20,000 bases of DNA from Symbiodinium natans (GCA_905221605.1 CAJNDS010002754.1:210001-230000); one strand, 5' to 3'. Shown: positions 8,471 to 18,943, counted from the first letter of the stretch. Program-made: numbers and translations. The notes: generated from the sequence alone by a model not told the origin.

Positions 8471-9321
8471 CCGTTTAGATCCACTTCCAAGGGGTGACCC
8501 AACCCTGCACATGGTCATTCAGTCAGCAACACCCGGGGCTCAAATGCTTAAGGTGAAGTTCAGGCTAGGCTGGGTTGAACGTGAGTCCGCCTGTCAGTTT
8601 ATTTGCACAGCAGGCACCTGTCGCTGCACAGCCTCCCCCGCACGAGCACAATCAACAGTGCGGTGAAGACGAGGACGGGCGTCCTTCACTCACAGCTGAG
8701 GTCTTGTCACGGTCTTGTAGTTCATTTAAGCAGCCAGGCCCCCCTGCGAACGGCTAGGTAGGTCTGGTGTCGGGTCGAAGTTTGCAGGGCTTCTTCACCA
8801 AAGAGGACTCCCAGAAATCGTTGCTCCAAACTTGCGACCACTTCTGCTCACAACTCCCTGCCGGGAAGCTTTCATGTGCGTCTGTCCTTATCCCAATGCA
8901 GGCTTAGATGAAACCCAAAGCCTGAATTCAGAAGTCCTGCTTCTGGCAAGGAGCAAGGTTCGCCTCTCACCTATGCCCCGGTTGATGCCAAGATGAAGGA
9001 TTGCCGAACTCGGCTGCGTTGCCAACTGTTGAAAGCCTTATGCTCCTGGAGCTCTATTACGAAACCTTAATCTTCCGTTTTGTGGTAGACAGACAGCAGG
9101 AATAACTGCTCCCGGCAGCCCTTAGCCATCTCGTTTTTCTTTGGGTTCACCAATCACCAACAAAGAGCATCGTACCTGCCTCGAACGTTGTGGAGAGCCC
9201 CCAAGCTCAGTCAAGAAGCTCAGCAAAAACTTTGTTTGATCCTAGCGGGTTTTGGGTCGTTGGTATCTCGCATCCTTGTTGGGAATGTGCCTTTTGAAAG
9301 TGACGGTGCTCAAAGCAGTCC
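8471..9321. other. No supported gene
   Basis: Mixed sequence without long frames, repeats or splice-framed coding segments that I can support. Confidence 0.4.
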
Positions 9322-9960
9322 GTGCAAGACAATGTGCCATTGATGCAGGAAGACCTTGCCCACAGTGAAGAGCCGACACGGCCCTCCACCACGGCTGTGG
9401 AGCCTGGCCCGCATGTCCTGCACAAGGGATTGTGCAGACTGCCTTTACTTTGCAGTCTGTTTGGGGTAGAGGTCAGGGAGAAGCTAGAGCCACCACAACC
9501 GTTCTGGCTCTGAGCCTAGTAACTTGCCACACTTTCGGCAAGCCGAACTTGCACGAACGTTTTTCCAGAAGCATCTACAAGTATTGGGCCCAAATGACCC
9601 TGTAGATTCCCGAAGGCGAAGTTGTTTGGTACAGAGCCCCGGAACGCCAGAGGGAAGCCCAGGTGGCACGCCGTATGATCTTCGCGCACCTGGGGCTCCG
9701 CCTGAGCGGCTTGCCAGGAACGAGAGAGGAGATGAAGCTGATGTGGAGGTCTTAGGGTTGAGGATGCCAAGTTGTGTGTTGATGTGCACTGCCCTGCTGC
9801 AACATTGCGCGCACCGTGTACTTCTGTCAGCTTTGGTGGAGTTCACAGTATTCACGGAATTTTTTGGTCTGGAGGATGGCGAGAGTGCCACTTTGTCAGG
9901 AGATGGGACATTGATAGACGCCTTTGCGGGTCATGGTCTTCATGGTGTTTCGAAGCTTAG
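9322..9960 (+). other. Weak coding-like frames
   Basis: Two adjacent plus-strand frames look partly coding. The one from 9322 (acidic, NVPLMQEDLAHSEEPTRPS) stops at 9513. The one open from 9524 to 10066 contains GTPEGSPGGTPYDLRAPGAP and NERGDEADVEVLGL but has no ATG in its first 80 codons, so it would have to be an exon. Minus-strand frames overlap both. Strand and reality are undecided. Confidence 0.15.
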
Positions 9961-10024
9961 ATCTGCTTTTCTTTTTTTGTTCGCCCTTCATTTTGTTGGG
10001 TCCCATTTCTCCAAGTGCTTTCTA

Positions 10025-10125
10025 TTTTCTCTATATTTCCATAGGAAAACCTCCACATTGGAATAAGAAAACCTCGGTTTTCTCTTTTTTAAATTGAGGT
10101 GAAACCTGTATTCTCTCTTCGTTTT
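10025..10125 (-). repeat. AT-rich degenerate ~22-bp repeat cluster, left (inverted) copy
   Basis: GAAAACCTC recurs at 10045-10053 and 10067-10075, 22 bp apart, in a sequence much richer in A/T than its surroundings. On the reverse strand the unit reads GAGAAAACCGAGGTTTTC followed by TTATTC. This matches the plus-strand units at 10726-10930 in opposite orientation. An 8-bp inverted repeat with a 2-nt spacer (AGAAAACC / GGTTTTCT) sits at 10066-10083. Confidence 0.7.
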
Positions 10126-10293
10126 CTTGCACGTCCTCTGTATCTGATCAGGAGACTTTTGTGTCCTCAACATGTATAGACAGGGAGAAGGCAAGAACGA
10201 AACAGATAAACATGTAAAGAATGCAAACAAGCGAGAACAAAATACAAAACCATGCAGCAAGAAGAGGAGACTATCCGCGCCACGGGGGCGGGT

Positions 10294-10355
10294 GGGCTTG
10301 GTTTTGCGGGATTGCAGGGTTTGCGCGGGAGGGGCTTGGTTTTGCGGGGTTGCAG
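10294..10355 (+). repeat. 24-bp direct repeat, GC-rich
   Basis: GGGCTTGGTTTTGCGGG plus TTGCAG occurs at 10294-10317 and again at 10332-10355, with one mismatch and a 38-bp offset. It lies between the two AT-rich repeat clusters and is part of a G-rich stretch (10284-10440) on the plus strand. Confidence 0.8.
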
Positions 10356-10725
10356 ACTGAGGACGTGAGGGGCAGTGGGCAGGCTTAGGGAGTTTGAGCG
10401 GGGCTTAGCTCCTTCCTTGACCATGGGGGGCTTGGGGTGGAAAGCATCCGTCGGCGTCCACGTCGTGCATCCCAGTCAGCGGAAAACACCTTCCGCATCC
10501 TGCCGAAAGCATCCCTTCCGTAAGGCCCTGCAAGCACCATGGTCATATCACGTTGTATACCGTCTTGTATCTTGACAAGGCAGTGGCAGGAGCAAAGTGT
10601 ACTATCCAGAAGGCAGATGTAGACCTCAGTGGAGCCATGTTTTTGGTTGGAAAGTGGCCGTTCTGTTTGTAAAGCGTCTTATTCCCCCCCGACCCCCCTG
10701 CTTTCATTTCTAACCTTGCAAGCTA

Positions 10726-10930
10726 GAGAACATAGAGGGTTTCCTATAAACAAGATTCGTGAAACATGTTTCAAAAAAATGTTGAGAAATAGAGGTTCTC
10801 CTATTAAAGCGTGCGCGTCTAAAGTTTTTCATATACAAGCAAAAGAGAACCGAGGTTTCCTATTCAAGTGTAGAGAAAATAGTTGTTCACCTATTGAGAA
10901 AGTACAGGCTTTCCGAGTAAAATCTAGAGA
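10726..10930 (+). repeat. AT-rich degenerate repeat cluster, right copy
   Basis: At least five diverged units of the form GAGAA, a few bases, then GAGGTTTCCTAT start near 10726, 10784, 10845, 10873 and 10896. The spacing is irregular (58, 61, 28 and 23 bp), suggesting decayed tandem copies of a unit of about 20-30 bp. The best unit (10845-10865) matches the reverse complement of 10061-10085. Translation gives a repeating Arg/Glu-Asn-Arg-Gly motif that may be only a shadow of the DNA repeat. Confidence 0.7.
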
Positions 10931-11101
10931 ATGGGACGCAAAAAGAAGGTGGTAAAAAAAAGGAGAAGGGCTATAAAGAGATCTCCACCGCTTTGTAGCT
11001 CAGGTGAGGAGCAAAAAGCTGAGGAGCGAGCCTTCTGGAAGCAGAGCGGAAACTGGGATTTTTCAAAGATGGTAGGTCATTTCAGGGCTTGCTGCGATTG
11101 A
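10931..11101 (+). CDS. Small very basic ORF, possible first exon
   Basis: 56 codons from the ATG at 10931 to a TGA at 11099. The first 18 residues, MGRKKKVVKKRRRAIKRS, are almost all basic and look like a nuclear localisation or nucleic-acid-binding tail. An acidic/aromatic part follows (EEQKAEERAFWKQSGNWDF). A consensus-like donor (AAGATG then GTAGGT) at about 11073 falls after SKM, and beyond it the reading loses its coding look, so the real protein may continue in a downstream exon. An acceptor-like GTAGCTCAG precedes 11004, giving an alternative start for this exon. The ATG sits in the last unit of the repeat cluster. Family not recognised. Confidence 0.4.
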   Translation: MGRKKKVVKKRRRAIKRSPPLCSSGEEQKAEERAFWKQSGNWDFSKMVGHFRACCD

Positions 11102-11232
11102 CAATCGAAGCTTTCGTGTTGGACTGCACCGAAAGCAGCACCGGGACATACCGGGACTGTCGTCATGCTTCGCTTTGAAGTGGGCTGAATTTGTGGTACA
11201 TTGGTACTGTTACTAGAGCCGGTCATGCAGTA

Positions 11233-11651
11233 CTAGAGACAGGAGCAGCCAAGGAAGACGGACACCGGTGTGACCACAATCGTTCTCACCGTGCCAGCTG
11301 AACTCAGCTGGAGGCCATGGGAGGGTCCATGGTGGTTGCTCTCCAGCGGCCTTCCCATGAGGATGGCTCCCTTGACGGCTTCATGGCTGCACGCTGGCAC
11401 TGTGATGCTGCGGTGCGGTGCGACGACCTTGACCTGGTGATCACATGACGAGCCCACGGTCCAGCTGTGACGCTTCACATCAGCTCTCGTGTAGCTCTGG
11501 CCGCACAGCTTTCGCACGTTGCGCAAGAACTCGAGGATCTTCCCCTGGGGCTGCTGGGCTAATGGTCGGAGTACTGTCGGAGTCAAAAAGGGGCTCGGAT
11601 AGCTGCCGCTTGGGTCCACGGCCTCGATGTGTGTGGAGTGTCCAAATCCAT
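11233..11651 (-). CDS. Candidate terminal exon of an unknown minus-strand gene
   Basis: On the minus strand an acceptor (CTAACTAACTAAG, with CTAAC resembling a branch point) ends at 11652. From there the frame is open for about 139 codons to a TAG at 11233-11235. It reads GFGHSTHIEAVDPSGSYPSP, then GKILEFLRNVRKLCGQSYTR, and ends near RTIVVTPVSVFLGCSCL. Most third positions are G or C, and the composition is that of a folded soluble protein. No ATG opens this frame, so upstream exons are required. The intron would contain the GT/TTTG microsatellite at 11653-11702. A plus-strand frame overlaps part of it but is shorter. I do not recognise the family. Confidence 0.42.
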
Positions 11652-11652
11652 C

Positions 11653-11702
11653 TTAGTTAGTTAGTTTGTTTGTTTGTGTGTTTGTTTGTGTGTGTGTGTG
11701 TG
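11653..11702. repeat. TTAG/TTTG/GT microsatellite
   Basis: TTAGTTAG passes into TTTG units and then a pure GT run. On the minus strand it lies just upstream of the acceptor at 11652, so it would be inside an intron. Confidence 0.9.
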
Positions 11703-12076
11703 AATTTTCCTTGCAATTTGTGTCCAGGTGCGTACAAGTGTAGGGCAAAACCTTCCTTTTGCAAGAGCGGGGGGGGCGTTCGTGCGGCAGTAGTTTCAGC
11801 ACGGCTTTTGGAGGTTCACGGAGATGTCAGAACCCTTCCCACCTTCAACGTGTTTGTGTATTTTGCTTTTGCTGTGCTGCATTTTCGGCACGCAGATGGC
11901 TGGCGGCTTGTGGCATGATGCCCGCCCACGAAGCTAGCGGAACAAGTGGATGGAGCCGTGGGCACATGACTCTGTACATGCATTGGTGAGGACCCGTATC
12001 CACTCGCAAAAGTCTGGGGTTTTTTCGTTTTGCCAAGGTCAGGTTTTCCAGGTCGTTGAGCGCCGAGTGCGCATCC
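11703..12076. other. No supported gene
   Basis: A G-rich run lies near 11769-11776. Short open frames exist on both strands without convincing coding pattern. Confidence 0.4.
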
Positions 12077-12616
12077 CTAACTTCCATGCATGTGCATTGT
12101 TGTTCTCGTATGGCCTCGGTTGGATAGGCGGTGACCCCTTCGGCTGAACCCTCTGCTGAAACTTGGGCTCGCAGCTACTGCCTTGGCCATGCCTCGCGAC
12201 CGGTCCGCCTGGCGAGGAGGTCCTTGCAGTCGGGGCTGGGGGCCACTTGTACGGGAAAAAACAACGTTTAAGAGTTTCTGTTTCACTCGGCATGCGGGAG
12301 CCGACAAGACTTTTTGGCCACCAGGTGGTGCTGGACCCTTGCCTCCGTCACTGTCGAGCCAACATTTGCGAGGCCAAGTCTTCCGGGGGCCTTGGGGTCT
12401 GGGGGCCTTGAGCATCCGGGACAGTTCATGTCGTGCTGTGAAGACGTCGGCACGGGCACATATCGTCGAGTCTGGAGTGCTCAGTAACATCAGGCGCTGT
12501 GGATGAGAACGCGGTGCGCCCGGAAGAAGGCCATAAGCATCAGTTGTTGCCTCATGATTGTGATTGAAATTGGTTGAGTATTCTAGAGCGTTTGTTGCCA
12601 CTACCCAGCTGCCCAA
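12077..12616 (-). other. Weak coding-like frame, 179 residues
   Basis: Long minus-strand frame whose middle reads MLLSTPDSTICARADVFTAR and then a Pro/Arg/Lys-rich stretch. It could be an upstream exon of the gene ending at 11233. A plus-strand frame (12183-12506) overlaps it with similar codon statistics, so strand is undecided and the frame may be accidental. Confidence 0.18.
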
Positions 12617-14102
12617 GGGTGTGGGGTCTGGGGAGCATCCAGAAGACGCAAAAAAAGGTCCAAGGTAGTTGACTCGAAAAAGTCCTGGGGCCTGGAACTG
12701 TATGGCGATGGTTGCAGGCCGAGTGTTTTGACCAACAAGTGCTCAAACCCAGCGATGCAGAAAATATTGGGACATTTGAACCTGCAAAGGGCGCTCTGGG
12801 CACTCTCAAAGCCAGATGTGTAGATGTTGTCCTAGCATGCGCTGGAAGAGCTCGTCAAGGGTTCTTCAAAACAAATTGGTGCCGATATGCGGGTCGGGCA
12901 AAGCTCCTGATTCCACCCACCCTTTCTGCCAGTGGTGCGGACGAGCTCCGCGACAGGGGGTGTAGGAGCCTGCGGTGCTGGCCGGAGCCATGTCCCAAGA
13001 ATCAGGCCCCGAATGTCCGAAATCAAGGTCATGTGATCCTTTGGATCTGCAGTGGTGTGCTCGCTGCCCGGGCGCCGGGGCTCGAAACTACTTTCCGAAA
13101 TCGGTGGTTCAACCCCGTCGCTGCCCTTGCCTGCGGATTTTTCTGCAACATGCTTGTAAGTCCAAGCATGTGTCTTGCATCTTTTTGAAGCTTCGTGGCA
13201 TAGTGGGTCCAGGGCCAAAGCTCAACGCCGGACGCCTCCCAGCCTCGGATTCGGAGTGGGCCCTGGCATTGCTTGTTTTTTCCATGACCTAGCTTGAAGT
13301 GAAGAATGAACCTTGGGGCATGTAGGTTTCCCAGTTCGGGGTTGTGTGGGAACGAGCTTTAAGGGGTCATGGCTGCTTGAATGAGCAGCGTTTCGGCTCG
13401 AGGATTGGAGCGGGGTGGATGTAGTATGAAGGGGCTTGTGAGCCAGGTTGGAAGTGCAAGTAGCCCATTTACAGTTGAATGGGGCTGTTGCACGAGGGGC
13501 GGCTTGTAGTCCTCAAATGCAGAAATCTGAGAAATCCTTGGACTCGGCTCTCTTTGAGAATCTTATCACATGTCCTAGTGCCGCCGTTGCGAGAGCACAA
13601 GACCAAAGACCCCAAAGGCCCGAACAAACTTCAAGCTTCTCAGTTCGATGGCCTGATCTGACGACTGCCACCCCAGCTCCTGAGACTTAATCCTCTAAGG
13701 AAGATGGTCTGATGCGCTTCAGCCGCCACATGCTTGGAACGTCCTTGCCGAAGGGTAGGTTCGGGTGGGCTTTGTTTGCATTCGGGGCTTCAGCGTGGAT
13801 GTTTGGTGCTGCCTGGGTGGACGTGCACGAGGAGACACTGCCTCCAGAATCAGCTTAAGCTTCCGGATTTGCAACTGGTAGGGGTTGCATATGGCCCATA
13901 TGGCAAACAGAACTGAACAGAGACACGATGCCCATAGAGCGTGCCCTGCTTTTGGGCACTCCTTCCTTTGCACTTTCCCGTAGCCTTTCAGCCTTTTTCC
14001 AGCTGAGGCAACAGCTCGACTCAACTCCCCGCGCCGTCGGGGTGCCTAAAGCTCTGAAGAGTCTGAAGACGCTCTCTGAAAATTGAAGATTGCTCAACGG
14101 GA
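12617..14102. other. No supported gene
   Basis: Open frames on both strands (for example 12712-13188 plus and 12832-13218 minus) mirror each other and give no protein-like reading. A perfect 7-bp inverted repeat with a 1-nt spacer, CATATGG-C-CCATATG, lies at 13888-13902. Confidence 0.4.
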
Positions 14103-14114
14103 GGGGGGGGGGGG
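14103..14114 (+). repeat. Run of 12 guanines
   Basis: Homopolymer G tract, capable of slippage and of G-quadruplex-type stacking. It would also be a likely site of sequencing length error. Confidence 0.95.
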
Positions 14115-14666
14115 CGCCTCCGACGGATCTGGGACTTCAGAGTGCGGCACGCAAGGATGTCGTCGAATGGTCAAGCTTTCTCATCTGGTCTACGGGTCAA
14201 CCCCTTCCCCCTGTTCTTGAATCCCTAACAGAAATCCAAACTTGGAGATATGTTGTGGGGCTTCGTGTTTGGGAGTTTTTTTCAGGTTTGGAAGCTAGGT
14301 GTTCAGGATTTCTTCGACGGGGCTTCATTACGTAAAGTTCACCTTCAATGATGTAGAGATGTTAGCTTAGAGTCAAGCTCATTCGGGGTTTCAGGGAGAG
14401 TACAGAACAAGGCCCGAAACCCGAACGACTAGACTCTTAGTCAAGTAAACTTCTTAGTTTTCCGAACTGAGCTGTTGAGGCTTCGAAACCGCTCCCTAGC
14501 AGCTTTTGTTTTTTTAAGGCGGCCTGGGAAACCAGGATGGGGGGGAATAATTTCTGAAGGCATTCCCTCACTTGAACTCTTAATCCTACTATTCTTCTGT
14601 TGTGGGCCATCAGGATGTACATGACGGGGTCCTCACCTAGATCTACACCTTCGTCATTTACTTGCT

Positions 14667-15144
14667 TCACACCTGTCCGGGCAGCGGGCGGGGTAGATAG
14701 CTTGGACGTGCAGGCTGGAGGCATTGGAATTGTTGGAGTACGCAAAGAGCGGCAGTAGCATCTGGCACCTTCCACGAGGTCAGGCCCAGGGTGATGAGAT
14801 AGACTACTTCGCGCCGCCAGTCTGTATTTCCCACACGGCTCACGGCCCAGGCGTGATCACAGCATCCTGAAGCTGTCTCAAGCATCCAGCGACGCGGATG
14901 GGGCCTTAGCTGCAATGTTGAAGAGCCCCAGGCATCGAAACGCATGTCCCAGCAAGGGAAAGAGCAGGAAGGGGCAGTTTTTCTCAACTGGAACTGCTCG
15001 CCTTGCGCTCAACAGCTGCCCCTTCAGGTTCTCATGACGACTGCGCCGCGTGCCCGGTCGGATCTTTCCAGCTCGGGCAACTGCGTAGACCTTTAGGGTC
15101 TTTTGAGAGGCCCTGTTGAAACATGTTGCAACTGTTCTTTCCAT
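14667..15144 (-). CDS. Candidate two-exon gene of unknown function
   Basis: Exon 1 would run from the ATG at 15144 to 14989 (52 codons, starting MERTVATCFNRASQKTLKVY, basic, with GTRRSRHENLKGQLL). A 79-nt intron (14988-14910) starts GTTGAG, contains a pyrimidine-rich stretch and ends ATTGCAG. Exon 2 starts at 14909 in phase with exon 1 (LRPHPRRWMLETASGCCDHA, then WAVSRVGNTDWRREVVYLIT) and stops at 14667, for 132 residues in all. The codons in both exons look coding up to about 14769, where a GTGCCAG donor could end exon 2 earlier. Without splicing, the exon 1 frame ends at a TGA near 14878. Further upstream exons are possible. Not recognised. Confidence 0.35.
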
Positions 15145-15433
15145 GCCCCTTCGACTTTCAAGTCCGAAACTCCACTTGCAACTCAACCGAACTGCAGATC
15201 TTGGGGCAGATCTTTTCCCCCCCCTCTTCGTGCAGCTGAGGCCCTCGCCTGCCGCATCCCTGTCCTCCACTGCGCGCCGGGGGGTTTGGGGCATGAGATG
15301 CTCAAAAAAAGAAGGGGATTGGGGGTTGGAAAGGAGGCCGCACGGTGTAGGGCCTCTCTAAACCTTGGTGTCTGCGCCATTCCAAAGTCGGTGATCGCCC
15401 AGTTTGGCTTTTGTAAGTAAATCATAGAAGCAC

Positions 15434-15479
15434 CTCTTTGTTTCTAAGCTCGTTTTCGAGTTCGGAGAGCAGGGCCATG
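15434..15479 (-). other. Candidate 46-nt microexon
   Basis: On the minus strand a GGCTTGCAG acceptor is followed by 46 nt reading MALLSELENELRNKE, a helix-forming charged segment, and then GTGCTT. It may be a small exon upstream of the 15144 gene, or part of the open frame 15422-15931, most of which is not protein-like. Confidence 0.2.
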
Positions 15480-17799
15480 CTGCAAGCCGCTCCACGGGGC
15501 CACCCGAGAAGGATGTGCCGGCCAGGGGGGAGGGGAGAGGTTGGGGAACGGTTGGGTGGATAATGTCTCTGCTTTCTTTTATTGTAGAGCATGAACCATG
15601 AACCGCATGAGCAAATTGTTGAACGTATTGGTGAGCAAAGAAAGCATGATCTGTGAAGTGTTTGAGTTGTTTCACCCCGAAGTGGTTGTCTAGTGCCTAC
15701 ATACATGTTCCTTGTCGTCATGACAGCAACCTTTCCTAAAACATGATTTGGTTTCAGCTTCATCCCTTGCCTCGAAAAGCACCGAACTCTTGCTTTCACC
15801 ATGTGCCAACCTGGGCTCCAAAGTGCAAGGCAGATGTGCGCTACATGCGAGCAGCACAGATACTGCAGGCGGGCTGCATTCGGTTCCATACGAAGTTGTG
15901 AACGTCTAGATTGCAAGATTGGCAAGCGCACCTGGGACCTGCAAGATCTTTACGCTTAAGCAAATGCCAGAAGCTACAAACCCCGATTGCCACCAGTGCT
16001 TTCTGGAAGCTGCACAAGCCATAAATCTGAAAGTGTGGTTGCACATGAACTGAAGTGATTTACATCTTATGCTCGCTGTTTGTTGAGGAACGAAAGGCCC
16101 GCACAAGTCTCCCTAGCTCATCAGACCAAGCAGGAGATGATCATGGCAAAAGGGAGAAGTAAATACGAGATAGGAGAGCGCATTCATGTGTGCGTTTTTT
16201 TTTGTTTGTGTGTGAGTGTGTGTGTGTGTGTGTCCCTTCCTCGCGGCAGGATGCCTTCAGCGGTCCCGCAGAGAGGGTGTGAGGGCTCAGGATGTCGGCT
16301 TTGGGGTAAGACGAGTTTTTCGGGCTTTCCAGTTGAACTAACTAGCCCACTTCTTGCACTTGTGAAGCACAATGTCAGGTTCAGACAAGAGTTCTCGGCA
16401 TGAACTGAAGAGAGGATCATCAAAAAGTTGGTAGATCAAATTTCACGTTTTGGGTGGTAATTGAGCCAACCACGTAACCACGTAGCCTTCCAAACCACTA
16501 CGGCCTACGGCTGCACCACTACGGGAAGAATAAGTTACTTCCGACCATGCACTGCACCGTTCTTGACGAGACAGACGTGTCTTTCGCTTGATGCATGGAA
16601 TAAGAAGAGTTCGGTCAGGTTCGTTAAGGAGCACGTTGACGTTGCAAGTCAACTTTTCGTGGTTTGTTTGAATGCTGTTTCTAGACATTCACAATTGCAA
16701 GAACCTGTGTAGCTCAGAGTCCTGAACGTGCACCTGACCAACACGCTTCTCATGCTTGTGTGCTGGAGCCTGGAGTTTTGCAGAACTGGCTCGAGACTCG
16801 ACCACGCGCCTTCTCCAACTTCCAAAACCATGTTTGCCATGAAGCCCTACAGTAGCCCCCCTAGCTTAGCAATGGCAATGTAAACCCCGCTCAAAGTAGT
16901 CGGAGTCGTCAGTAGGGCTCGAAGTTGCAGCCAAGGAGCCAGAGCCACAGCCAGGGAACGAGGTTGGAAACCCAGTTTCACAACCACTTCCTCTTCTGGC
17001 CAAGAGATACACCAGACTACACTGGCTTTTGCGTGCAGTTTCCGCTTCAGGGGCTTTGTTCGAGCACGTTGAACAGTCAGATAGGGTTGACAGCTTGACT
17101 TGACAGTTGGCTTGCAAGTCACGGCTTCGGTTGGATGGCATTGCTTGGGTGTGATGGGAAACTTATTTGTCTAGCCAGCGCTCTGCCTAACACTTCTACA
17201 ACAACTCACCTTCAAGTGAGGTGGATCACAGCCCTGCTAAGATGAGGACCGCATCGAGGGCCCAGCGGTGTTCAATTTGTTAGATCGGAAGGTTGGGAAG
17301 ACCGGAAGACCTCCGGAGTCTGATATGCACGGTATGTACGGTGTGTGATGATTTGTACTGTTTCTGAAGCGTTCTGAAGCATGAGGTCTTGTCAAACGTG
17401 GGCTGGACGAAGATGTCGTGTTGTGCTGGAAGATTGTTTTCATCTCCGCGGATCAAACACCGAGCCCTGCAACAAGGGGCCCTGTGGAGTCCGCCGAAGG
17501 ACTCTGCAGATGTCGTGGAGCTCGCTGCACACGGAGCAGGCAGCGCATGCCAGCGCAACATGTTTTGAGTGTTCCCGTCAGTGGGACGTTCAGTGCTGGG
17601 TCCGTCTCGGACGGCCGTGTGCAGGGGCTGTAGACGACAGAATGTCACTAGGTTGTTATTTTCGGATCGGTATTGGCCTGGCGCCGCATCGATTCCAAAG
17701 CTTGGCGTTTCGGTGGGTTTAGGGTTTGGCTGAAGAGGCACCAACGCCTCGCCCTGCCACAGCAGCACCAGCGCCGGTGCCGGTGACAAGGCGAGGGGC
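15480..17799. other. No supported gene
   Basis: Apart from the T-run/GT microsatellite at 16188-16233, I see only short open frames that overlap on both strands. No RNA gene or mobile element could be supported. Confidence 0.4.
16188..16233. repeat. T-run and GT microsatellite
   Basis: GTGTGCG, then a run of T, then GTTTGTG and a GT/GAGT repeat. The minus-strand frame through it (16184-16423) is Thr/His-rich because of the repeat. Confidence 0.9.
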
Positions 17800-18111
17800 A
17801 TGAGAATGACTCCTCAAGGCTTTTGGGATGCAAAGGATTCCAACACATGGCTAAAGTACTGCAGCGCTAAGTCTTGCCAAAATCCTCGTCTGCTTGGGGG
17901 AACTGGAGTCAGCTTTCGTAGTGATGGACAGAGTGTCTGGTTGAATCAGAAAAGCGCGCACTCACATGCTCACATCTGTACTTCCCCTTTGAAAAGACAC
18001 TTTGCAGCACCGCAAGCAGGAGCCTTTTTGACGGACTCTGAACCTCCAAGCCCCAATCCAGAAAATCAAAGACAGAAAATGCCTGCGCTTGAACGCCTTT
18101 GCCCCCTCTGA
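17800..18111 (+). CDS. Weak hypothetical ORF, 103 residues
   Basis: True ATG start. The first 50 residues (MRMTPQGFWDAKDSNTWLKY, then a Cys/Ser-containing stretch) read like a protein, while the C-terminal half is Pro/Gln/Ser-rich and uninformative. No splice or acceptor signal was fixed. An opposite-strand frame overlaps the 3' half. Confidence 0.15.
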   Translation: MRMTPQGFWDAKDSNTWLKYCSAKSCQNPRLLGGTGVSFRSDGQSVWLNQKSAHSHAHICTSPLKRHFAAPQAGAFLTDSEPPSPNPENQRQKMPALERLCPL

Positions 18112-18435
18112 GTACTGACAATCTTTGACTTGTCAGGGTGGCAGCCCCCCCGCGCTTTGTCAGCGTGGTGGCCTTACCAGCCGCCCCAATGGCCAAGGGC
18201 ATTTTTGCAGAGATCTGAAGAGGTTTCAGCTGGCAGCTCCGAGCCAGAGCCCGCAAACACATGCACATGCGTAGGAGCTCTTGGATTTCGACTTGCTTGA
18301 AACCCTCATATTTGTGGAGATCAACCCCAGAAAGACCTGAGAGGCTTGCACCCGGGCCGTCAGCACGTCAGCCTTCCCGAGCTGCACGCCGCGTCAGGAG
18401 AATCGGGAGGAGCGGTTGTGAGGGCACGAAAGGGA

Positions 18436-18477
18436 ATCAGCACATCAGCACATCAACAGATCAGCACATCAGCACAT
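18436..18477. repeat. Octamer tandem repeat ATCAGCAC
   Basis: Five 8-bp units (18436-18475), four perfect and the middle one changed to ATCAACAG, followed by a partial AT. In translation it makes a short Gln-His-Ile-Ser-Thr pattern. The unit is not a multiple of three, so it is not a coding repeat. Confidence 0.95.
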
Positions 18478-18943
18478 ATGCCTTTTTGCTGGGAAGCGCT
18501 AAGCCGGCGAAGCTCCGGACCCTTGCACATTCAGATGTTTGCAGATCCCCGTGCCTCCAGCGAGTGCGCGGCTTCGCTGGTCCTTCAGCGACGACCGGGG
18601 CCCTGGCATGGGCTTTCACGCCTAGGGATCGATTCTAGTTGTGGAGGTGTGCGGCTCAGGTTCTTGAGATTGAGGTGGTTTTGGAGGCAGGGTTGAGAGA
18701 CCTTTGATTCAGACACAAGGGTGCTAAGCGCTTTGATTTGAAGATTCGAGGCACAAGGAGATGCTCAGTAGCTCCAACTCTGCTCTTCAAAGCCTCTCAA
18801 AGCAACCACGGTTGCAGAAAAAAGCATGGCAAAAAAGGTGAGAAAAGCCAACCGTTGAGGGACCCCTAGTCTGAACTCCCACTATTCTCAATCCTATCGT
18901 GATGCCACAAGGCAACCTGTCTGAACACTAACTTTCTCCGAAA

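Noticed and set aside
13108-13118. GGTTCAACCCC, like a tRNA B-box
   Set aside because: The flanking bases do not form the T stem, and no A-box or acceptor stem could be found at the right distance.
15358-15425. A minus-strand frame reading AITDFGMAQ, like a protein kinase DFG motif
   Set aside because: No other kinase motif is near and the frame is short. A different register of the same bases looks equally coding, so a kinase exon cannot be claimed.
16461-16469. TTGAGCCAA, matching part of the reverse complement of the dinoflagellate spliced leader
   Set aside because: Only nine bases match and the rest of the leader is absent, so it is probably chance.
17713-17727. GGGTTTAGGGTTT, like a plant/algal telomere unit
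   Set aside because: Fewer than two units, so not an array.
18420-18480. Repeat array considered as a CRISPR
   Set aside because: The 8-bp units are contiguous with no spacers, and the setting is eukaryotic.
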